Below, one piece after another: positions 1 through 7,772 of a stretch of 48,629 bases of DNA (its first letter is position 1; each line of letters opens with the position of its first letter). The DNA comes from Candidatus Pacearchaeota archaeon. GTDB taxonomy: Archaea > Nanobdellota > Nanobdellia > Pacearchaeales > GW2011-AR1. Made by a program: the position numbers and the translations under genes. The notes beneath the pieces were generated by a model. That model made no database searches. It worked only from the letters and a program-made list of their open reading frames with translations, and was not told where the DNA came from. The stretch is taken from NCBI GenBank assembly GCA_016181885.1, contig JACOYJ010000027.1, positions 1 through 48,629 of the forward strand, read 5' to 3'.

Positions 1-1
1 A

Positions 2-133
2 AGAAACGGGGTTAAAGACCCAAAATTTTTAAGAATAGTTGAAAATGTGGTCATTCTGCTCTTCATTGCTATCCTTATCTTAATAGTTGCGGCAATTATT
101 GAGGTTTATTTTACCCCATTACTATTCAGTTAA
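2..133 (+). CDS. C-terminal end of a SpoIIM/DUF95-like membrane protein (partial)
   Basis: The window opens inside this reading frame, so only 43 codons and a TAA stop are visible. They encode a basic stretch followed by one strongly hydrophobic helix of about 20 residues rich in Ile, Leu and Ala, then a short tail with the motif AAIIEVYFTP. An Ala/Ile-rich last helix followed by IE and TP near the C terminus is typical of archaeal stage II sporulation protein M (SpoIIM/DUF95) membrane proteins. That assignment rests on this short tail only and is tentative. The stop lies 64 bases before the next gene, which has its own TATA-like box, so it is probably a separate transcription unit. Confidence 0.45.
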   Translation, partial: RNGVKDPKFLRIVENVVILLFIAILILIVAAIIEVYFTPLLFS

Positions 134-156
134 AGTTGTATTGAAAATAAGAAATC

Positions 157-164
157 TTTAAATA
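157..164 (+). promoter_or_regulatory. TATA box of the zinc ribbon-aglB operon
   Basis: TTTAAATA lies about 38 bases upstream of the ATG at 198, in the only gap before a four-gene plus-strand operon. Transcription starting about 25 bases downstream would leave a leader of roughly a dozen bases. Confidence 0.45.
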
Positions 165-197
165 CGAAGCTTTCTCCACATAAATAAGGAAATTAAA

Positions 198-335
198 ATG
201 ACTTCATTTGTATGCAAAGAGTGCGGCTACAGATTTGAATCCGGCCTTGAAAACCGAAAAAGGAAGTGTCCTTACTGTGGAAAAGAGGGTATTTCCAGAG
301 AATTATCTGCAACAGAATTGCTGGAAGAAGAATGA
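198..335 (+). CDS. small zinc-ribbon protein, 45 aa
   Basis: This is a 45-residue protein with two CxxC knuckles (C6/C9 and C24/C27) separated by 14 residues, the spacing of a rubredoxin-like zinc ribbon. The tail is acidic and ends in three Glu. It starts with ATG behind a TATA-like box and ends 16 bases before aglB, so it is the first gene of that operon. Such tiny zinc ribbons are common in archaea and are usually annotated only by fold; a nucleic-acid or protein-binding role is possible but not shown. Confidence 0.75.
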   Translation: MTSFVCKECGYRFESGLENRKRKCPYCGKEGISRELSATELLEEE

Positions 336-351
336 TTCTTAATCTTGTCAA

Positions 352-3174
352 ATGGAAGAAGAAAAATTAAAACCAACAGAAGATTTGCACAGTGTGCAGA
401 GCGAAATTCATAGCAAGGAAGCTCCAAAAACAGATGAAATTGAAAAAAGGAAGGAAAATATCCTGAATTTCGCCAAAAAAAAGGCAAGTTGGATTTATTA
501 TTTAATTCTTGCAGGCATAATTTACGTTGCTGTCTACATAAGAACACTAAATATGCCTAGGCTGAGGGACATAACCACCAACACATGGACTTTAGGCCCT
601 GACTTAGACCCTTTTCTATTTTTAAGATGGGCTAAGGAAATCGTGGCAAACGGCAGTTTAGCATCAATAGATATGATGAGATATTTCCCTTTAGGTTATT
701 CAAGCGCAAATGAAATGAAACTCTTAGCTTATTTAATTGCAGGCTTCCATAAACTTATCTCCATTATTTATGAAGAGGCTACTGTAACATATTCTGCAGT
801 CTTGTTTCCGGCAGTGATGTTCGGGCTCACGGCAATTGCGTTTTTCCTTTTCGCGAGAAAAGTCGTGCACAAACAAAAACCAAACACCAGAAATATAATA
901 GCTTTGCTGGCAACTGCATTTTTTGTATTAGTGCCGTCGCTGCTCCCAAGAACAATCGCGGGAATTCCAGAAAAAGAATCTGTTGGTTTTTTATTTATGT
1001 TTTTAACGCTTTATTTCTTCCTCGAAGCCTTCACCTCAGAAAAATTAAATAAAGGAATTATATTTGGAGTCCTTTCTGGAATAAGCACAGCGCTTATGGC
1101 ATTAACCTGGGGCGGAATGGTTATGCTGTTCCTGTCCATTCCAATAGCAACCTTAACAGCATTCATAATTGGAAAAGTTAAATGGAAGGAATTTTGCATT
1201 TATTTGGCATGGTTCTTTTCAGCGTACATATTCATGATGCCTTACCTAAAATCCGGGATAATCTATGAAATTTTTGCATCTACAAGATATGAGGTAAGCG
1301 ACATAGTTTTCTCAGTCTCTACAAGCATTGCGGTGGCTATGATTTTCTTGATAGGAGCCAGCCTCTTCCTAATAAAAAAAGATAATAAAAAAATAGCTGA
1401 GCTGGAAAAACGAAGCAAGCTTCCAAAAGAATTATTCTATGTTTTATTTTTAACTGTTGTTCTTGGCATAATCGTGACTTTTGCTGTCGGCCCTGCTTTT
1501 ATAATGGGATCGCTCGCCGAGATTAAAAACTCTCTTGTATCCCCATTAGTATCGAGATTCGGGCTAACTGTTGCAGAGAATAAACAGCCGTATTTCACAG
1601 ATTGGGAAGGCAGTTTCGGCCCAATAAAACTAAAAATTCCATTGTTCTTTTGGATGTTCTTCATAGGAGCAGTAACAATGTTTAGTTATTTGGTAAGTTC
1701 TATTGATAAAAGATATAAAAGATTTTTAATTATTGGATATTTAATCTTCCTAATTTCCCTTATATTCAGCAGAAGCTCTGCCGGCGGAACTTTTAACGGG
1801 GATAACGGAATAAGCATCTTGCTTTATTTTGGGGGCGCTATTTTATTTTTTGCGATAATTGTCTACTGTTATAAAAAATTAATAGAAATTGGGGAACTCG
1901 ACAAACTAAAGGAAATAGATTTCGGATATGTTTTGTATTTAGTAGTGTTCACACTTGGACTGATTATTGCTAGAGGAGGAATAAGATTCATAATGGTCCT
2001 TGGAGCAATTGCGCCAGTAGCTATTGCATTTTTAGTTATAAAAACTGCAGAAAGATCGCTAACGGAAAAAGGAGAAATGAAAAAATTGTTTTTAGGCGGG
2101 CTTGCAATAGCTCTTATACTAGCTTCTATTTTTACTCTTTGGGCTTATTATAAAGAAGACTCTGCGAGCGCGAGAGGCTTTGCTCCAGGACCTTATCAAT
2201 GGCAATGGCAAAAAGCCATGGAGTGGGTAAGAGAAAATACTCCAGAAAGCTCAGTGTTCATCCACTGGTGGGATTATGGTTACTGGGTTCAGTCAATAGG
2301 TGAAAGGGCTACGGCTTTGGATGGGGGAAATGCTATTGGATACTGGAACCATTTAATGGGGAGATACGGTTTGACAGGGCCAAACGAAACAGAAGCATTG
2401 GAATTTTTTTATCCTCATAAGGTAACCCATTTATTGATAGATTCTACAGATATCGGCAAGTATACAGCATTTTCAAGCATCGGCTCTGACGATAGTTATG
2501 ACAGATTTGCTTGGATTTCAAACTTTGGACGGGATGACAGACAGACACGGGAAACCCAGAATGAGACGTTTTACATGTACACTGGCGGAGCAAGCCTCGA
2601 CGACGATATAATGATAAATGGAAGTGATGGCAGGGAAATTTTATTGCCTAGAAGGGCGGCGGGCATTGCTGCAATAATTGTCGGCGAGGATAAAGATAAA
2701 AAAATAAAGCAGCCAGAAGCGATATTTGTGTACAATAATCAGCAATACTCGGGAAAGCTTAGATATGCTTATTCTGACAATGAATTCTATGATTTTGGTT
2801 CTGGCATCGACGCTGGAGTATTCCTCTTCCCGAGATTAGACCAAACGTCTGATGGAAGAGTCAGCCTCGTCAGAAATGGCGTGTTGATGTATTTGGGCTC
2901 TAGAACGGTCCACAGCCAATTAGCAAGATTATACTTATTCGAGCAGGAATCAGATTACTTTAAATTAGCTTACAGCCAAGACGGCTACATTGTTGAAAAT
3001 CTTAAAAGCCAAGGACTGACTGGAATTGATGAATTTGTCTGGTATCAGGGGCTTCAAGGCCCGATTAAAATATGGGAAGTAACTTATCCTAAAGATATTC
3101 AAGTAAAGGAGGATTTCCTTAGGAAAGATTTCCCTAATCCTGAATTTGATCAAGCAAAGCCCGGGGAGTATTAA
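352..3174 (+). CDS. aglB: AglB/STT3-type oligosaccharyltransferase
   Basis: This is the catalytic subunit that transfers a lipid-linked glycan to Asn in N-X-S/T sequons on the outer face of the membrane. The 940-residue length suits archaeal AglB. After a charged cytosolic N terminus of about 45 residues comes a polytopic membrane domain of roughly 13 helices to about residue 610, then a soluble C-terminal domain. Catalytic signatures are present in order: the acidic pair of the first outer loop (D84, D86 in GPDLDP), the TIXE-type motif TVAE (406-409), WWDYG (639-643) that recognises the sequon, and a DK motif DxxKx6I (D700, K703, I710). It sits in an operon between a zinc ribbon and an AglH-like transferase, so lipid-sugar priming and final transfer are genetically linked. 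Identification is firm; the glycan it transfers is inferred from the neighbouring sugar genes. Confidence 0.97.
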   Translation: MEEEKLKPTEDLHSVQSEIHSKEAPKTDEIEKRKENILNFAKKKASWIYYLILAGIIYVAVYIRTLNMPRLRDITTNTWTLGPDLDPFLFLRWAKEIVANGSLASIDMMRYFPLGYSSANEMKLLAYLIAGFHKLISIIYEEATVTYSAVLFPAVMFGLTAIAFFLFARKVVHKQKPNTRNIIALLATAFFVLVPSLLPRTIAGIPEKESVGFLFMFLTLYFFLEAFTSEKLNKGIIFGVLSGISTALMALTWGGMVMLFLSIPIATLTAFIIGKVKWKEFCIYLAWFFSAYIFMMPYLKSGIIYEIFASTRYEVSDIVFSVSTSIAVAMIFLIGASLFLIKKDNKKIAELEKRSKLPKELFYVLFLTVVLGIIVTFAVGPAFIMGSLAEIKNSLVSPLVSRFGLTVAENKQPYFTDWEGSFGPIKLKIPLFFWMFFIGAVTMFSYLVSSIDKRYKRFLIIGYLIFLISLIFSRSSAGGTFNGDNGISILLYFGGAILFFAIIVYCYKKLIEIGELDKLKEIDFGYVLYLVVFTLGLIIARGGIRFIMVLGAIAPVAIAFLVIKTAERSLTEKGEMKKLFLGGLAIALILASIFTLWAYYKEDSASARGFAPGPYQWQWQKAMEWVRENTPESSVFIHWWDYGYWVQSIGERATALDGGNAIGYWNHLMGRYGLTGPNETEALEFFYPHKVTHLLIDSTDIGKYTAFSSIGSDDSYDRFAWISNFGRDDRQTRETQNETFYMYTGGASLDDDIMINGSDGREILLPRRAAGIAAIIVGEDKDKKIKQPEAIFVYNNQQYSGKLRYAYSDNEFYDFGSGIDAGVFLFPRLDQTSDGRVSLVRNGVLMYLGSRTVHSQLARLYLFEQESDYFKLAYSQDGYIVENLKSQGLTGIDEFVWYQGLQGPIKIWEVTYPKDIQVKEDFLRKDFPNPEFDQAKPGEY

Positions 3175-3175
3175 G

Positions 3176-4171
3176 ATGGAACCCCTATTAGTCATCTCTA
3201 TATTAATTAGTTTTTTTTTAACTCTTTTTTTTACGCCTTTTTGGATAAGGGGGGCAAAAAGATCCGGTCTCGTCGGAAAAGATGTGCATAAGCTGGAAAA
3301 GGCTGATGTTGCTGAATCCGGCGGGGTTGGTGTTTTATTTGGATTTGTCCTTGGAGTTTTGTCTTATGTAGCAATAAAAACTTTCTACTTTTACAGCACG
3401 GAAAATTTAATATCCATATTTGCGTTATTGAGCTCTATACTCATTGTCGGATTTATCGGCTTGATTGACGATATTTTAGGCTGGAAAATAGGATTAAATA
3501 AAAGGACAAGAATTTTATTCTTAATTTTTGCATCAATCCCGCTGATAGTAATTAATGCCGGCGAATCTGGCATTTTCGGAATAGATTTTGGACTCGTTTA
3601 TCCTTTGCTTTTTATTCCAATAGGGATAATAGCAACATCAACGACCTTCAATACCCTAGCCGGATATAATGGGCTGGAAACAAGCCAGGGAATAATAATT
3701 TTATCTGCATTAGCATTGGTTGCTTACAGAACAGAAAATTCCTGGATAAGCGTTATTCTTTTATGCATGGTTGCGTCGATGGCTGCGTTTTATTTTTTTA
3801 ATAAAAATCCGGCAAAAGTATTTCCAGGAGATACTTTGACTTATCCGATAGGGGCGTTGATAGCCATAACGGCTGTCCTTGGAAATATAGAAAAGATAGC
3901 GATATTCTTTTTTATTCCCTATATTTTTGAGGCTGTTTTAAAGATTAGGGGAAAATTAAAAAAAGAAAGTTTTTCCAAGCTAAATGCCGACGGCAGTTTA
4001 GATGAGCCTTATGACAAGATTTACGGGCTGGAGCATCTTGCTGTCAGAATTCTAAAAAAAATAAAAAGAGAAAGAAAGGCTTATGAGTGGGAAGTTGTAA
4101 TCTCGATTAATTTATTTCAGTTAACAATAATATTTATTGGATTTTTATTATTCAGTATAAAACTTATTTAA
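3176..4171 (+). CDS. aglH: GlcNAc-1-P:dolichyl-phosphate transferase-like (GT4/PNPT family)
   Basis: This is a polyprenol/dolichyl-phosphate N-acetylhexosamine-1-phosphate transferase, the membrane enzyme that begins a lipid-linked oligosaccharide. I start it at the ATG one base after the aglB stop (331 aa) rather than at the upstream in-frame ATG at 3146, which lies inside aglB. About ten hydrophobic segments are visible. Family motifs are the aspartate pair in GLIDDILGW (D98, D99), the Asn-rich FNTLAGYNGLE (N159, N165) and the KVFPGDT loop (D219). These match the Alg7/AglH branch better than bacterial MraY. Translation is probably coupled to aglB. The sugar specificity (GlcNAc or a related HexNAc) cannot be read from sequence. 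Confidence 0.9.
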   Translation: MEPLLVISILISFFLTLFFTPFWIRGAKRSGLVGKDVHKLEKADVAESGGVGVLFGFVLGVLSYVAIKTFYFYSTENLISIFALLSSILIVGFIGLIDDILGWKIGLNKRTRILFLIFASIPLIVINAGESGIFGIDFGLVYPLLFIPIGIIATSTTFNTLAGYNGLETSQGIIILSALALVAYRTENSWISVILLCMVASMAAFYFFNKNPAKVFPGDTLTYPIGALIAITAVLGNIEKIAIFFFIPYIFEAVLKIRGKLKKESFSKLNADGSLDEPYDKIYGLEHLAVRILKKIKRERKAYEWEVVISINLFQLTIIFIGFLLFSIKLI

Positions 4172-4176
4172 TTAAA

Positions 4177-4968
4177 ATGATTGCAATAACTATTGACTGC
4201 GAGCAATGGAACGCCCCTGCATTAAGAGGAAAGAAAGACCCTTCAAATGACAACACTTCTTACAGCCTTGACGGCAACGAGAAACTGTTAAAAATTCTCG
4301 ACAATAACAAAGTCATGGCAACATTTTTTGTTACTGGTTTTTTTGCTGAAAAAGAGGGAGAACAAATAAGGAAAATAGCCAAAAAACATGAAATAGCGTG
4401 TCACGGATATAATCACTTTTACAGAGGGAATGAAAATTTAAACCTATTAAATGATATATCCAAAGCTAAAAAAATTTTGGAAAAAACCATTAAGCGCGGC
4501 ATAATCGGCTTCAGGGCTCCGCAGGTTCAATTTTCAAAAGAGTTAATTAAGATTCTGGAGAAATTAAATTTTAAATATGATTCGTCAATTCATTCTGCCT
4601 GGCTTCCTGGATTTTATAATCATAGAGACAAGCCCCTAAAACCTTTTAAAATTGGCAAAATTTTAGAGATACCAGCGTCGGCAAGTTCAAAATTAAGGCT
4701 GCCATTTAGCTGGATATTTATAAGAAACCTTCCTTTGATATACAGCGTGAATATAGTTAAAAGACTTTTAAAGAACGGAATAATCCCGGTAATTTATTTA
4801 CACTCATGGGAGTTTTATCCTGTAAAAAATAAAAGCGTTGCCGGCTACATTACAAGAAATACCGGAGATAAATTTTGCAGGAAATTTGACAAGTTCTTGA
4901 GAGCATTCAAAAACGAGAAGTTTGTGACTATGGTGGGGATTTATAGAGATTTTAAAGACAACCAGTAG
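4177..4968 (+). CDS. polysaccharide deacetylase family protein (NodB/CE4-like)
   Basis: This 263-residue protein has the NodB fold: a first-strand TIDCEQW (D7, E9), a metal-site CHGYNH (H76, H80) and the GFRAPQ motif. CE4 enzymes are metal-dependent hydrolases that remove N-acetyl groups from sugar polymers or lipid-linked sugars. No signal peptide is present, so it probably acts in the cytoplasm on a lipid-linked or nucleotide-linked intermediate. It begins six bases after the AglH-like gene and closes that operon, which suggests it trims an early sugar of the N-glycan. Its 3' end overlaps the end of the convergent PHP gene by 17 bases. Substrate is unknown. Confidence 0.85.
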   Translation: MIAITIDCEQWNAPALRGKKDPSNDNTSYSLDGNEKLLKILDNNKVMATFFVTGFFAEKEGEQIRKIAKKHEIACHGYNHFYRGNENLNLLNDISKAKKILEKTIKRGIIGFRAPQVQFSKELIKILEKLNFKYDSSIHSAWLPGFYNHRDKPLKPFKIGKILEIPASASSKLRLPFSWIFIRNLPLIYSVNIVKRLLKNGIIPVIYLHSWEFYPVKNKSVAGYITRNTGDKFCRKFDKFLRAFKNEKFVTMVGIYRDFKDNQ

Positions 4969-5785
4969 GAAAAATTTTTGTTTTTCTAGCGACTTTTAAA
5001 TAAACCCATTTAGCAATATGATCAACTGCTCCATCATAAGAGTTGTGTCTTTTGCACGGCAAATTTTCATTTGCTGCATAAACCATTCCATTTCTTAAAG
5101 ACGAAACTATAGAATCTCTATTTCGCAAACTTATAGACGGCAAAGACATATTACTTCTTCCAATTTCATAAATCGAGTGTCCGTCGCTTGAAACTAATTT
5201 TCCTAAGGTGTTGCAAAGAGCAGGGTTTTGTGTTCTAACATGATTAAAAAATTCCAGAGCCTTCTCATTTGCCTTGGCATATCCTGGTAACCATAAAGCA
5301 CACTCGCCATTATGAACTTCTAAAAAATCAAATTTCCCAAGATATCCCTTATGAATTTCTAAAAATGGACCTATTCCATCTTTATGGAAAGGATGATCCG
5401 CCCCAAGAATTCCTCCCATTTCTTTAATCTCTTTTAAACGATCGTCTAAAGTTCTGCGGGGTTTTGGATGCTGTCCTTTATTCATGCCTAAGGCAAGAAG
5501 GTCTACCTGCTCTCCACTAGGGAGAATTGTTTCCATCTCTTCTCCTTTCACAACAATTATATCTTGATTGGGAAAATAAAGAGCATTCCCAAAATCCTGT
5601 CTCTCATAGCCTGGAAAGCTTGCAAAATCTTCATATCTTCTTGTTGGAGAAAAATTGACTACACCTAAAACTCCCCCACTCCCTAGCCTCTTCCTAGCTT
5701 TATCAATAACTTCGTTAACATTAATTCTAGAAAACCATCCTCCAGTCTTTAGGTGATTATGCAAATCTGCTTTTACTAAGTCCAT
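4952..5785 (-). CDS. PHP-domain metal-dependent phosphoesterase
   Basis: This 277-residue protein has PHP metal-site motifs: DLHNH near residues 7-11, KGEEM, GADHPFH, EVHNGE and SSDGH. These His/Asp/Glu ligands usually bind two or three metal ions and hydrolyse phosphoester bonds. No polymerase or histidinol-phosphatase-specific extension is visible, so it is a stand-alone PHP protein of unknown substrate. It is monocistronic on the minus strand, starts with ATG 27 bases from a TATA-like box, and its 3' end overlaps the convergent deacetylase gene. Confidence 0.85.
   Translation of the reverse strand: MDLVKADLHNHLKTGGWFSRINVNEVIDKARKRLGSGGVLGVVNFSPTRRYEDFASFPGYERQDFGNALYFPNQDIIVVKGEEMETILPSGEQVDLLALGMNKGQHPKPRRTLDDRLKEIKEMGGILGADHPFHKDGIGPFLEIHKGYLGKFDFLEVHNGECALWLPGYAKANEKALEFFNHVRTQNPALCNTLGKLVSSDGHSIYEIGRSNMSLPSISLRNRDSIVSSLRNGMVYAANENLPCKRHNSYDGAVDHIAKWVYLKVARKTKIFPTGCL
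4974..4986 (+). terminator. oligo-T terminator after the aglB operon
   Basis: Five T, G, five T follow the deacetylase stop within about 6-18 bases, the form of an archaeal intrinsic terminator. It lies inside the 3' end of the convergent PHP gene, so the T-rich run may also simply be coding sequence. Confidence 0.3.
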
Positions 5786-5806
5786 TAAAAAACTGAATTG
5801 AAGTCG

Positions 5807-5817
5807 TTTTTAAATAT
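5807..5817 (-). promoter_or_regulatory. TATA box of the PHP gene
   Basis: On the minus strand the sequence reads ATATTTAAAAA, centred about 27 bases upstream of the ATG at 5785, the spacing expected for a leaderless archaeal transcript. Confidence 0.5.
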
Positions 5818-5844
5818 TGTGTAACTAAGTCAAAAATATAAATG

Positions 5845-5852
5845 TTTAAAAA
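5845..5852 (+). promoter_or_regulatory. TATA box of the 108-aa orphan gene
   Basis: TTTAAAAA is centred about 26 bases upstream of the ATG at 5874. It and the box at 5807-5817 form two separate divergent promoters in an 88-base gap. Confidence 0.5.
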
Positions 5853-5873
5853 GGACATTAGCTAGCTTGAAAG

Positions 5874-6200
5874 ATGGAAATTAGTGCAGTTAATTTAGCT
5901 TATGATTCGAGAAAAATTTCCAAACTTGATGAAGGATTAGTTGGAGAAATTAAAAATATTGGGGTTGAATCTTTTATTAATCCAAGGAGGAGAAATACTT
6001 ATGAAGTCCATATCTATGGGGAAAGTGAGGGAGTAATGTTAGCAACAAAAACCATTATTGACTCACTTGGAATTCCAAAATTTGTCTTTGACCCTACTCA
6101 TTTCGAGATTGTGGATAATGCTCTCAATCCTTATGGGAAAGAAACGAGGCGTAAATTTCGCGGGTTTGCAGTCGGAAGGCAAGTTATAGATATTAATTAA
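5874..6200 (+). CDS. uncharacterised 108-aa protein
   Basis: I do not recognise this family. The protein is soluble, with no membrane segment, no Cys and no signal peptide. It alternates short beta-like segments (YEVHIYGE, FVFDP) with charged helices and ends in a basic region rich in Arg and Lys (about residues 90-103). Coding status is supported by a TATA-like box 26 bases upstream of the ATG, clean use of the available space and a stop immediately before the convergent gene. The basic C terminus could contact nucleic acid, but that is a guess. Confidence 0.7.
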   Translation: MEISAVNLAYDSRKISKLDEGLVGEIKNIGVESFINPRRRNTYEVHIYGESEGVMLATKTIIDSLGIPKFVFDPTHFEIVDNALNPYGKETRRKFRGFAVGRQVIDIN

Positions 6201-6201
6201 T

Positions 6202-6720
6202 TCATATAAAGTCACTTATTTTATGCTTTAATTCTAAGTAAGCCAACCATATTATAAAAAACGATCCATCAAGTATTGCCATTAAATTATCTTGATTCAC
6301 TAGAGATAAATTCTTAACAATATTTAATCCAAACTCAAAACTAAAGAAAGGGGAAAATATTTGAGATGGCGCCCAAATCATGGAATCGAGAAAAATATGA
6401 ATAAAAGTTCCTATAGAAAACATTAAGAATATCAAGCTTAGTTTAAGTTTGTGTCTTCCAATGTTGCATATTTTAGCCTTAATGTCTGCTTTCCTAAATA
6501 TAAAAAACAAGAATAAGAAAATAATTGGAATTAAAAGGATATGAGTATAACCTTGTAGTTGACGGATAATAATATCTATATCTGGAGTTATACCCGCAAG
6601 CCCCGCTATCAAAACATAATGTAGTGAAAAATCTTTTTTACTTCTCTTTTTAATGTAAAAATCTCTAAAAACTGAGACTAATAATAGCGGGACTAAAATA
6701 TGAGTAATGGCATGGGGCAT
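6202..6720 (-). CDS. YdjM/DUF457-like membrane-bound metal-dependent hydrolase
   Basis: This 172-residue protein has four to five hydrophobic segments and the family signatures: an N-terminal HAITH motif, GITPDID in a loop, and a later FIHIFLDS. The His and Asp residues match the putative metal site of the YdjM (LexA-binding membrane hydrolase) family. The biochemical role of that family is poorly known; lipid or membrane phosphoester hydrolysis is the usual suggestion. It is convergent with the orphan 108-aa gene (one-base gap) and divergent from the LPG-synthase-like gene. Confidence 0.8.
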   Translation of the reverse strand: MPHAITHILVPLLLVSVFRDFYIKKRSKKDFSLHYVLIAGLAGITPDIDIIIRQLQGYTHILLIPIIFLFLFFIFRKADIKAKICNIGRHKLKLSLIFLMFSIGTFIHIFLDSMIWAPSQIFSPFFSFEFGLNIVKNLSLVNQDNLMAILDGSFFIIWLAYLELKHKISDFI

Positions 6721-6764
6721 AAGCTAAATAGTTTATATAGAGTATTAAATCTTTCCTAAGATAA

Positions 6765-6773
6765 ATTTAAAAG
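6765..6773 (+). promoter_or_regulatory. TATA box of the LPG-synthase-like gene
   Basis: ATTTAAAAG is centred about 26 bases before the ATG at 6795, which fits a leaderless transcript. Confidence 0.45.
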
Positions 6774-6794
6774 CAATTTAAATTAATTTATAAT

Positions 6795-7772
6795 ATGCGC
6801 TTTAAGCCTAGTTATCTTGGAATTATTGGCATTGGGATTCTGGCATATTTAATTTACAAAGCTGGAGTAAATAATTTATTAAAAGCAATTAAGGATATTA
6901 ACCTGATTTGGATGATTCCGGTTTTAGTATTCTCTGTGATAACCATTCTCATAAACGCTATGAGGTGGAGGTATATAACCAATACTATGGGAATTTCGCT
7001 ATCGACTAAAGATGCCTTTAGCATGACGTTCAAAGCTATGTTTGCGGAAAACAGCCCGGGAAAAATGGGGGAAATATTTGTAAGGGCGAATTATCTTCAG
7101 AAAAAAACTGGAATTGGCTTCGGCAAAGCATTATTCTCGACCACATTTAGCAGATTTGTTGATTTGTGGGTGACGGCGATGGAAGCTGTTATTGCTTTGC
7201 TAATTGTGATTTTCTTGTTTGGCATAAAGGTTTCCGTAGTAATCCCCTCCCTAATTTTTCTAATTGCGATAATTCTGTTTTTTATAATTTTGAAAAATGA
7301 AAAGACGGTAAAAAGCATTTTAAAGCCGATATATAATTTCGTTTTGCCTAAAAGCAAGCAAGAAAAAGCAAGCCAAACTTTCGAAGAATTTTATGCTGGG
7401 GTAAAGAGCATTGGGGCACGGGTGATTATTGTATCATTTATTTATGACTTGATTGCTTTAGCAACTGCTGCATTCGGGTTGTATTTCACTGCTCTTGCTT
7501 TGGGAATAAACTTCCCCCTTTATTTAGCAATCTTGGCTGAACCCCTAATGACTGTCGCGGTATCCCTGCCAATTTCTTTCTCAGGCCTTGGAGCAAGAGA
7601 AGGGGTGTTTGCTTACTTATTTTCATTAGTTAATATGCCTCTTGAAAAAGCAATAGTTTTTTCATTAACAGTTTTTATACTTAGAAATATTCTTTCTTTA
7701 TTTGGAGTCATAATGATTTTCTTCGATAAAGAAAAATCAAAGAAGACAGATCAAAAATCTGTTCCAGTATAA
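6795..7772 (+). CDS. LPG-synthase TM / flippase-like integral membrane protein
   Basis: This 325-residue protein consists mostly of about eight hydrophobic helices and matches the lysylphosphatidylglycerol synthase TM-region family (UPF0104, PF03706). The signatures are an early MRWRY after the second helix, ENSPGKMGE, and the late SGLGAREG loop. Related domains occur in MprF flippases and, in archaea, attached to or near dolichyl-phosphate glycosyltransferases such as AglD. A lipid-translocation or lipid-linked-sugar role fits the locus but is inference. Its end overlaps the end of the convergent glycosyltransferase by 22 bases. Confidence 0.85.
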   Translation: MRFKPSYLGIIGIGILAYLIYKAGVNNLLKAIKDINLIWMIPVLVFSVITILINAMRWRYITNTMGISLSTKDAFSMTFKAMFAENSPGKMGEIFVRANYLQKKTGIGFGKALFSTTFSRFVDLWVTAMEAVIALLIVIFLFGIKVSVVIPSLIFLIAIILFFIILKNEKTVKSILKPIYNFVLPKSKQEKASQTFEEFYAGVKSIGARVIIVSFIYDLIALATAAFGLYFTALALGINFPLYLAILAEPLMTVAVSLPISFSGLGAREGVFAYLFSLVNMPLEKAIVFSLTVFILRNILSLFGVIMIFFDKEKSKKTDQKSVPV

